Part shown: piece after piece, positions 6,455 to 11,548 of the stretch
Layout of the letters: each line of letters opens with the position of its first letter
Numbering within the stretch: the stretch's first letter is position 1
Source of the DNA: Gammaproteobacteria bacterium
GTDB lineage: Bacteria; Pseudomonadota; Gammaproteobacteria; Steroidobacterales; Steroidobacteraceae
Direction of reading: 5' to 3'
Assembly: GCA_030038645.1 (NCBI GenBank)
Contig: JASHSR010000338.1
Span: 1-11,548, forward strand
Length of the DNA stretch: 11,548 nt
Translations under genes and position numbers: made by a program
Notes under the pieces: model-generated
The model's input: the letters and a program-made list of their open reading frames with translations, nothing else
Databases searched by the model: none
Told to the model about the DNA's origin: nothing

Positions 6455-7585
6455 ATGACCAGAGCTTCTGCGTCGCCCGAGGGCCCCTCTTCGCGGGCGG
6501 CTCCGCGACGAGAGCCCCCCTCCGTCACCACGTTGACGATCGACTTGGATGGTACGGTGGGGTTTAAGGCCTACCGAGAGCACATTGCCGAGACCTCCGA
6601 CCTCTCCATCGCGCGGGATGAGAGGCGGTTCCGCTTGCGGGCTCGCGTACATCATCTGGGGCGGGCGGTGCTCACGGACGTGCGCACGAGCTCGGTCGCG
6701 TACACCCGCTCGGCGCGCCACGTGGCGCGTGCGGCTTATGATCACTACCAGATCGTGGTGAACCGCACGGCCAACATCCACTACGAGTCCGGCCGGCAGT
6801 CGGCGACGTTGCGTCCGGGCGACATCATCATTCTGGACAGCGCGCGCACGAGCATGGCCTACATGCGCGCTCCGGATCGCGGCTTGGCGCGCGCTCCGGC
6901 GATCTTCGTCCCGCGCGCGGTGATGGCGACGCTGCTGCCGAGCTCCATCGGCGATGAGCACTTCCTCGCCCTGCAGCGCGAGCAGCCGCAGGCGAGACTG
7001 CTCGCCGACCACGTCTGCCAGATGCTGAAGACGATCGACGCCAATCCGGCGGCGGAGGTCACCGCGGCCGTGCAGGACCTGACCGGCATGCTCGCCGGGA
7101 TCTTCGGCGGCGGGAGGGAGATCTCCCCGGTAGCGCGCCAGGGCCTGCGCCGGGCGGCGCTCGATGCTTTGAAGCGCCTCGTGGAGCGATACATCGACTC
7201 GCCCGTGCTCTCGGCGGATCTCATCTGCGCGCGCTCGGGATGGTCCCGCTCGAGCGTCTACCGGCTGTTCGAGGTGGAAGGAGGCCTCGCCCGATACATC
7301 CGGCAGCGGCACCTTCTCTACGCCTTCCGGGAGCTCATGTCCGGGCGGTATCCTGGCCGGCGCATCGTCGATCTGGCGCTCGCGCATCAGTTCTCGAGCG
7401 AGGCGAGCTTCAATCGCGCCTTTCGCCGCGCGTTCGGCATCCCACCCGGCGAGGTGCGCGAGCTCGCGGCCCGCTCGCGGGCAGAGACGCCGGCGGGACT
7501 ACGCACGCGCGCCAGCGACGACGCCGAGGCGCTTCACTGGATCATGCTGCTCGGCGCAGGCACCGCCTCGAGCAGCTGGGGCTAG
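6455..7585 (+). CDS. AraC-family transcriptional regulator, paralog 1
   Basis: A 376-residue regulator. An N-terminal AraC-binding-like domain (about 37-220), with HYQIVVNRTANIHYESG and LRPGDIIILDSAR, is of the cupin-like sensing type. The C-terminal AraC DNA-binding domain (about 248-340) has two helix-turn-helix motifs: LSADLICARSGWSRSSVYRL (252-271) and the second around RRIVDLALAHQFSSEASFNR (302-321) leading into AFRRAFGIPPGEV. A short tail with a WIMLLGAG motif follows. The ATG at 6455 is preferred over an upstream one at 6314 because AAGAAGG sits just before it and the preceding residues are low-complexity basic sequence. It is divergent from the transporter/dehydrogenase operon, which it probably controls. 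The inducer is unknown. Confidence 0.92.
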   Translation: MTRASASPEGPSSRAAPRREPPSVTTLTIDLDGTVGFKAYREHIAETSDLSIARDERRFRLRARVHHLGRAVLTDVRTSSVAYTRSARHVARAAYDHYQIVVNRTANIHYESGRQSATLRPGDIIILDSARTSMAYMRAPDRGLARAPAIFVPRAVMATLLPSSIGDEHFLALQREQPQARLLADHVCQMLKTIDANPAAEVTAAVQDLTGMLAGIFGGGREISPVARQGLRRAALDALKRLVERYIDSPVLSADLICARSGWSRSSVYRLFEVEGGLARYIRQRHLLYAFRELMSGRYPGRRIVDLALAHQFSSEASFNRAFRRAFGIPPGEVRELAARSRAETPAGLRTRASDDAEALHWIMLLGAGTASSSWG

Positions 7586-7626
7586 CGAGCTCCTCCCACC
7601 GCGTCGGAAAGCAAGCGCGTGAGCGA

Positions 7627-7651
7627 CCGCGAGCGTACGGCCGCGAGCGTA
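7627..7651 (+). repeat. Short tandem repeat between AraC 1 and the SDR gene
   Basis: CCGCGAGCGTA occurs at 7627-7637 and 7641-7651, a 14-bp period, in the 82-bp gap between the convergent AraC and SDR genes. No stable stem-loop with a T-run was found, so a terminator is not claimed. Confidence 0.4.
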
Positions 7652-7667
7652 TAGACGCGGCAGCGGC

Positions 7668-8654
7668 TCAGGCGGACGAGGCGCTCCGCTTCGCGCGGGG
7701 GCTCACCGGCTGCCGGCCTTGCATCCAGGCGTCCACCGTCGCAGCGACGCTCGGGCCTTCATTCCGGGCGCCGCCGATTGCGTTTGCGATCCGCCGCGCC
7801 TCCTCGGTCCGGGTCATGCGGGACCGCTCGATCTCGAGCCGTCCCTTGTCCGCGGTGGCGTTGAAATCCTCGGGGAAGGCCGCGAGCATGCGGTCGAAGT
7901 ACGCGCGCACTTCTTCCCTGAACTCGCCGTGGGGAAAGATGTAGAGCTCGTTGTTGCGGATCGCTTGCAGCACGCGCTCGCCGACCACCAACGGATCCAT
8001 GCCGGCTCGAACCGGCTCGCGAGGCTCGTGGATCGGCGTGCCGTCGTGCTCGGCGCGGTAGCGATCGCCGGCCGTCGTCGCGCGCGTCGCCACGAAGCCG
8101 GGGCAGAGCACCGAGACACCGATCCCGTACGGCCCGAGGGACAGACGGAGCGCATCCATCATGCCGCGCACGGCGAACTTGGCGGTGGAGTAGAGCCCGT
8201 TGAACGGCACCGGGATCATCCCGGCCATCGAGGAGGTCGTGACGACGTGACCTCCCTCCCCGTGCTTCTTGATGAGCGGGAGGAAATTGACCAAGCCGTT
8301 GATGGTGCCGCCGACGCACACGTCCATCACGTAGTCCCAGTCGGCGTAGCTTGCATCGTCGACCTGCCCCCGCGCGGCAACGCCGGCGTTGTTGCAGAGC
8401 ACATCGAGACGCCCGAAGCGGCTCTCGACTTCCTTCGCGGCGCTCTCCATCTGCGGGCGATTCGACACGTCGAGCCTGATGAAGTGCAGGTCGGCCCGCC
8501 CTGGATACTGCGATCGGCACTCCTCGATGTGGTCCTGGAGAAGATCGCCGACGACGACCTTCATCCCGGCGTTGAGAAACGCGCGCGCCATGCCCCAGCC
8601 GATGCCGCTCGCCCCGGCGGTGATGAAGGCAACCCTTCCCGCGATCGATCTCAT
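7668..8654 (-). CDS. Short-chain dehydrogenase/reductase (SDR), NAD-type
   Basis: A 328-residue classical SDR with a C-terminal extension of about 60 residues beyond the usual 250-270. It has the Rossmann glycine motif TAGASGIG (12-19), D37 at the end of beta-2 (VVVGD, which favours NAD over NADP), LDV at 61-63, CNNAG (87-91), catalytic Ser in SSMAG (S142) and YSTAK (Y155, K159), then CPGFVAT (184-190). The fourth member of the usual catalytic tetrad, the Asn in DVNxxG, is Cys here (C113, DVCVGG). It would interconvert an alcohol and a ketone or aldehyde in the cytoplasm; the substrate is unknown. The start at 8654 is preceded by AGGGAAAA. It is convergent with AraC 1, divergent from AraC 2, and may act in the same pathway as the periplasmic quinoprotein. 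Confidence 0.9.
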   Translation of the reverse strand: MRSIAGRVAFITAGASGIGWGMARAFLNAGMKVVVGDLLQDHIEECRSQYPGRADLHFIRLDVSNRPQMESAAKEVESRFGRLDVLCNNAGVAARGQVDDASYADWDYVMDVCVGGTINGLVNFLPLIKKHGEGGHVVTTSSMAGMIPVPFNGLYSTAKFAVRGMMDALRLSLGPYGIGVSVLCPGFVATRATTAGDRYRAEHDGTPIHEPREPVRAGMDPLVVGERVLQAIRNNELYIFPHGEFREEVRAYFDRMLAAFPEDFNATADKGRLEIERSRMTRTEEARRIANAIGGARNEGPSVAATVDAWMQGRQPVSPRAKRSASSA

Positions 8655-8764
8655 GACTGGTTTTCCCTATTGCTGCGGCGCTCGCGCGGCGTTGCCGAAC
8701 TTTTCGCCCTGCGCGCCGCGGATGTCAAGGTCCTCGCCGCGGAGGCGACGCTCGCGCCCGGGGG

Positions 8765-8808
8765 GATGAGACGTGCGGCAAAGCGCGGCGCGTCCGGCAT
8801 GAGAACAT
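8765..8808 (+). promoter_or_regulatory. Regulon motif copy 3, before the second AraC gene
   Basis: GATGAGACGTGCGG (8765-8778) is followed by CAAAGCGCG. The 14-bp core is identical to copy 4 and the flank is closest to copy 2. It is oriented towards the second AraC gene and lies 111 bp upstream of the divergent SDR start. If the promoter geometry of copy 1 applies, the -10 would fall near 8803-8808 and transcription would begin after the ATG at 8807. Confidence 0.55.
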
Positions 8809-9967
8809 GGCACACGCCATACCGTCGGCAGACTCTCGCGGCACACGTGTCATGGGCATCAGCGCATCAGATCCCGGCCCTTTCTACCGCCCGGCACCCG
8901 ATGCCGGCGTGGCGCCAGCTTGTCCCGATCCTCTCCTGACGATGAGCGCCCATTACGAGGGCGCGGCCGGATTGCGGGCGTATCGGGAGGTGACGGCCGG
9001 CACGTGCGCGATCTCTGCGCTCGCGGATCCGCGAGGCTTCCGCGTACAAGGCCGGGTTCATCACCTCGGGTCGACCGTGCTCGCGGAGTTGCACAGCAGC
9101 TCGTTGCGATACCTGCGCTCGGCTCGTCACGTCGTGCGCGGCGCCTACGATCATTATCAGATCACCTTCAACCTCTCGGGCCACATCCACTACCGATCCG
9201 GACGGCACTCGGCGAGCGTGCGCCCCGAGGACATCGCGATCCTCGACAGCGCTCGGGAGGCGGATGCGTACGTTCATGCCCCGGATCAGGGCTCGGCGCA
9301 TGCGCTGACGCTCTTCGTTCCGCGTGCGGCGCTCGCACCGCTGCTGCGAGCGCCGGACGGCGGGCATCTGCGGGTCGTGAGCCGCGAGCAGGTCCTGGCG
9401 AGATCGTTGCGCGATCGTCTCACGCGGATGCTCGAGTCGATCGAGCTCGAGACGCCGGGTGAGGTGTACGCGGCCGCGCAAGACCTGATCGGACTGCTCG
9501 CCGGGAGCTTCGGGGGCGGCCGTAAGCGTGTCCCTGCGGCGCGCGAGGCCACGCACCGATCGGCGGCCGATTCCTTGAAGCGCCTCATCGAGCGGCGTCT
9601 GAGCTCGCCTGCGCTCTCGGTCGAGCTCCTCTGTGCGCACTCCGGCTGCTCGCGCGCAACGGTGTACCGGCTGTTCGAGACCGAAGGCGGCCCGATGCGC
9701 TACATCTGGCAACGGCGCCTCGAGCGGGCCTTCCGGGAGCTCATGACCGATCGGTATTCCGGCCGGCGCATCGCAGAGCTCGCGCTCGCGGATCAGTTCG
9801 CGAGCGACGCGAGCTTCCATCGCGCCTTCCGCCGCGCCTTCGGCATCCCGCCGGGGGAGGTGCGCGCGATCGCGGCGCGCTCGCGGCATACGCGGCTCGC
9901 CAGCGGCGGTCGCAACGACTGCGCCCAGGCCATCGACTGGATCAAGACTCTCGGCGCTGCCCCCTGA
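8807..9967 (+). CDS. AraC-family transcriptional regulator, paralog 2
   Basis: 386 residues from the first ATG. It is a close paralog of the regulator at 6455-7585 over the whole length. The sensing domain has AYDHYQITFNLSGHIHYRSG and VRPEDIAILDSAR. The two HTH motifs are LSVELLCAHSGCSRATVYRL (270-289) and RRIAELALADQFASDASFHR (320-339), followed by AFRRAFGIPPGEVR, and the tail is AIDWIKTLGA. The N-terminal 55 residues are unrelated to paralog 1. The start is uncertain: ATG 8807 has only a weak GAG upstream; ATG 8852 gives an N-terminus of nearly the same length as paralog 1 and suits the promoter geometry of motif copy 3; ATG 8942 is also possible. It may sense a related inducer or act downstream of paralog 1. 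Confidence 0.9.
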   Translation: MAHAIPSADSRGTRVMGISASDPGPFYRPAPDAGVAPACPDPLLTMSAHYEGAAGLRAYREVTAGTCAISALADPRGFRVQGRVHHLGSTVLAELHSSSLRYLRSARHVVRGAYDHYQITFNLSGHIHYRSGRHSASVRPEDIAILDSAREADAYVHAPDQGSAHALTLFVPRAALAPLLRAPDGGHLRVVSREQVLARSLRDRLTRMLESIELETPGEVYAAAQDLIGLLAGSFGGGRKRVPAAREATHRSAADSLKRLIERRLSSPALSVELLCAHSGCSRATVYRLFETEGGPMRYIWQRRLERAFRELMTDRYSGRRIAELALADQFASDASFHRAFRRAFGIPPGEVRAIAARSRHTRLASGGRNDCAQAIDWIKTLGAAP

Positions 9968-9989
9968 GGGAGCCTCGAGGCCCAGAGGC

Positions 9990-10035
9990 GATGAGACGTG
10001 CGGTCAAGTGGGCCTCGGTCCGCCGTGCCAAAGTG
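9990..10035 (+). promoter_or_regulatory. Regulon motif copy 4, before the DUF6152 operon
   Basis: GATGAGACGTGCGG (9990-10003) is followed by TCAAGTGGG, and points towards the gene at 10109. A partial second copy, CGTGCCAAAGTG (10024-10035), resembles the right half of the motif with one base deleted. The rest of the 141-bp gap between 9967 and 10109 shows no strong unaided promoter, which fits dependence on an activator. Confidence 0.5.
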
Positions 10036-10108
10036 ATGTCTTGCAGCTGAGCGATTCCGCGGCTCCGAGCATTCGGCGATCCGCGGAGGAACGGGGGAAA
10101 GACAGTTC

Positions 10109-10519
10109 ATGCGCCTCATGAGAAGAGTCCATTTCTCATCCGCCGCCTTGGCCGCGATGACAGTGGCCGCATCGCTCTTCGCGCTGCCTTGTGCGGCGCA
10201 TCACTCGTCGGCGCAGTTCGATGTGAAGGGATCGCTCACGCTGCACGGAACGGTGAGACTCTTCCAGTGGACCAATCCGCACTGCTTCATCCAGGTGCTC
10301 GTGCCCGCGCACGGCGCGCAGACGGAGTGGAGCGTTGAGATGGGCGCGCCCTCGCAGCTCTATCGCAATGGCTGGCGCCCGAGCACGCTCAAGCCGGGCG
10401 ATCGCGTGACGATCGTCATCCGTCCGCTGAAGGACGGCAGGACGGGCGGACTATTCGTCTCCGGCGTCGGCCCGAGTGGGGCGCCGTTCAAGTCTGCCTC
10501 ACCGCGGGCACGGTCATGA
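10109..10519 (+). CDS. DUF6152-like small secreted protein
   Basis: 136 residues. A signal peptide with a basic N-terminus and an Ala/Leu core ends at PCAA (27-30), and the mature protein begins HHSSAQFD. The mature part has LHGTVRLFQWTNPHCFIQV (45-63), VEMGAPSQLYRNGW and LKPGDRVTIVIRPLKDG. This layout (HHS at the mature start, WTNPH, LKPGD) matches the periplasmic DUF6152 family as I recall it; the molecular role is unknown. The paired histidines and WTNPHC could bind metal, which is an inference. GGGGGAAAG precedes the ATG at 10109; an in-frame ATG three codons later is possible. The stop overlaps the next start by 4 bp (ATGA). Motif copy 4 lies about 105 bp upstream. Confidence 0.8.
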   Translation: MRLMRRVHFSSAALAAMTVAASLFALPCAAHHSSAQFDVKGSLTLHGTVRLFQWTNPHCFIQVLVPAHGAQTEWSVEMGAPSQLYRNGWRPSTLKPGDRVTIVIRPLKDGRTGGLFVSGVGPSGAPFKSASPRARS

Positions 10520-11319
10520 GCGGGCGCATCGGCGCCGCGCTGGGACTCGGGTTTGCCTTGGCGCTGCTCGGCGCGACCGCATGGGCGCAAGAGCATTGGA
10601 GTGCAGCCGAGCGCGAGCGCATCTTTGCGACGTTGCCCAATTGGAACGGCCTGTGGGAATCGAGGGTGTCTGCCCTGTCGGACAACCTGACCGGCTATCC
10701 TACGGCCGCTATCGCGGCTAACCGTAGCCCCCCCTCCGACATTTCCCGCCTATTATCGCGCTCTTTGTATGGAAAGCCGCCCTACAGGCCGGGATGGGAG
10801 CGTGAGCATCAGGCCGAATTGGACGCGGCCAAGCACGGCAAGCCGGGCAAGCTTTGTAGGGACGTTCCGTTCCCGGCTCTACTCCAACTGCCGCTCATGT
10901 TTCAGGTGTTCGTGACACCCGAGGAGACGCTGTTTCTGTACGAGAACGGAGATGTCCGGCACATTTATACAGATCGCAAGCACCCGAAAAAGGAGGATCT
11001 GTGGCCGACCAAGAGAGGGAACTCCATCGGACACTGGGAAGGCGCGACACTGGTCATCGATACCATTGAGGTCGAGCCAGAGTCGAGGGGCCCGCAGCTG
11101 AGTGATCGAGCGCATTTCGTCGAACGGGTGCGATTGATCGATCCCAACACGTTGGAGGATGACCTGACGGTCGAGGACCCGCAGCGCCTCGCGCACCCGT
11201 GGCAGGTCGTCACCCGATGGTCGCGCGTCCTCGATGAGGACCGGATGCTGCCGTACGACTGCGAGAACGACCGCAACCCCATCGTCAACGGCAAATTCAC
11301 GATCGCTCCGCCGCGGTAG
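10516..11319 (+). CDS. Secreted protein of unknown function, coupled to the DUF6152-like gene
   Basis: 267 residues with a clear signal peptide (1-25, ending TAWAQ). I do not recognise a named family. Visible features are WNGLWESR near the mature N-terminus, a segment with C114 (KLCRDVPFP), FVTPEETLFLYENGDVRHIY followed by TDRKHPK, then GNSIGHWEGATLVIDT (168-183), HFVERVRLIDPNTLEDDLTV, HPWQVVTRW and a second Cys (C249). Alternating short strands with turns suggest a beta-sandwich or beta-barrel fold, and the two cysteines could form a periplasmic disulfide. From memory, proteins with the SIGxWEGxTLVxDT signature are often encoded beside DUF6152 genes. The ATGA overlap with the upstream gene indicates translational coupling and joint function. 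Confidence 0.8.
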   Translation: MSGRIGAALGLGFALALLGATAWAQEHWSAAERERIFATLPNWNGLWESRVSALSDNLTGYPTAAIAANRSPPSDISRLLSRSLYGKPPYRPGWEREHQAELDAAKHGKPGKLCRDVPFPALLQLPLMFQVFVTPEETLFLYENGDVRHIYTDRKHPKKEDLWPTKRGNSIGHWEGATLVIDTIEVEPESRGPQLSDRAHFVERVRLIDPNTLEDDLTVEDPQRLAHPWQVVTRWSRVLDEDRMLPYDCENDRNPIVNGKFTIAPPR

Positions 11320-11456
11320 GATATGTACCTCGCTGCCACGGAGATGGTCTGATCGGGAGTAAGCGACTGGGCAACGGCCGGATGTATAGGGAAGGGACCC
11401 GCGCACCGCAACGGCGGCTCGAGGCCTGAGGCTTCGACCGTGCCGAGAGAGAGCTG
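11320..11456. other. Gap between the secreted-protein operon and the last gene
   Basis: No gene or terminator is evident. GATGTATAGGGAAGGGA at 11381-11397 loosely resembles the right part of the regulon motif (GATGTACGG followed by AAAGGG), at a similar distance from the next start, but only about 12 positions agree, so it is at best a degenerate site. Confidence 0.25.
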
Positions 11457-11548
11457 ATGAGCACCGGTTCGACCGCGATCCTGCCTGCTGCCACCCTCGA
11501 TGAGGATGCCTGGGAGGACCTGCTCTCCTACATCGAGGAGCGGCAGGT
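11457..11548 (+). CDS. N-terminus of a gene running off the window, possibly SIR2/STAND type (partial)
   Basis: The ATG at 11457 follows a purine-rich GAGAGAGAG ribosome binding site. The 30 visible residues begin MSTGSTAILPAATLDEDAWE and continue DLLSYIEERQ up to the edge. A short leader followed by W-x-D-L-L-x-x-I-E-E-x-x-V resembles, from memory, the start of proteins that continue VIPxxG into SIR2-like or STAND-type NTPase domains found in bacterial defence genes. Thirty residues are not enough to assign a family. Confidence 0.6.
   Translation, partial: MSTGSTAILPAATLDEDAWEDLLSYIEERQ

Noticed and set aside
8716..8727. CCGCGGATGTCA as a fifth regulon motif copy facing the SDR gene
   Set aside because: Only 9 of 12 core positions agree and the AAAG half is missing.
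8867..9889. Minus-strand open frame of 340 codons opposite AraC paralog 2
   Set aside because: No recognisable domain; a similar shadow lies opposite AraC paralog 1, as expected when two paralogs share codon patterns.
9968..9985. GCCTCGAGGC palindrome after AraC 2 as a terminator
   Set aside because: The stem is short, leaves no loop, and has no T-run after it.

Overview
The window is GC-rich bacterial DNA with densely packed genes, ATGA overlaps and periplasmic quinoprotein metabolism. This fits a soil- or water-type proteobacterium. The PQQ dehydrogenase, DUF6152-type secreted protein and AraC regulators recall Steroidobacter-like gammaproteobacteria, but the taxon is an inference only.

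Layout. (1) Positions 1-180 hold the basic tail of an unidentified plus-strand gene. (2) 180-545 (minus) is the C-terminal remnant of an SPFH/slipin gene whose 5' part is missing. (3) 531-2212 is a hipB-hipA toxin-antitoxin operon placed exactly where the SPFH gene is cut. Its promoter is bracketed by two matched 27-bp palindromes, which I read as HipB operators. (4) 2320-5866 (minus) is a two-gene operon: a BT1/FBT-like MFS transporter followed by a secreted PQQ- and haem-containing alcohol-type dehydrogenase. (5) 5867-6454 is a long divergent control region. (6) 6455-9967 holds two paralogous AraC-family regulators (plus) on either side of a short-chain dehydrogenase (minus). (7) 10109-11319 is an overlapping pair of small secreted proteins, a DUF6152-like one and an unrecognised one. 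(8) 11457 to the end is the start of another gene, possibly of the SIR2/STAND type.

The most interesting pattern is a motif of about 23 bp, TGAGAYGTRCGG followed by an AAG-centred half. It occurs four times, always between genes: twice upstream of the transporter/dehydrogenase operon (pointing towards it), once just before the second AraC gene, and once before the DUF6152 operon. I infer that it is the binding site of one or both AraC paralogs, and that it ties the transporter, quinoprotein, second regulator and secreted pair into one regulon. This may be an undescribed system for uptake and periplasmic oxidation of an unknown alcohol or aldehyde. The dehydrogenase carries the Asp associated with lanthanide-dependent quinoproteins and an unusual Glu-to-Asp change at the metal-binding Glu.

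No tRNA, rRNA, CRISPR array, insertion sequence or convincing intrinsic terminator was seen. All assignments come from reading motifs by eye, with no database search.
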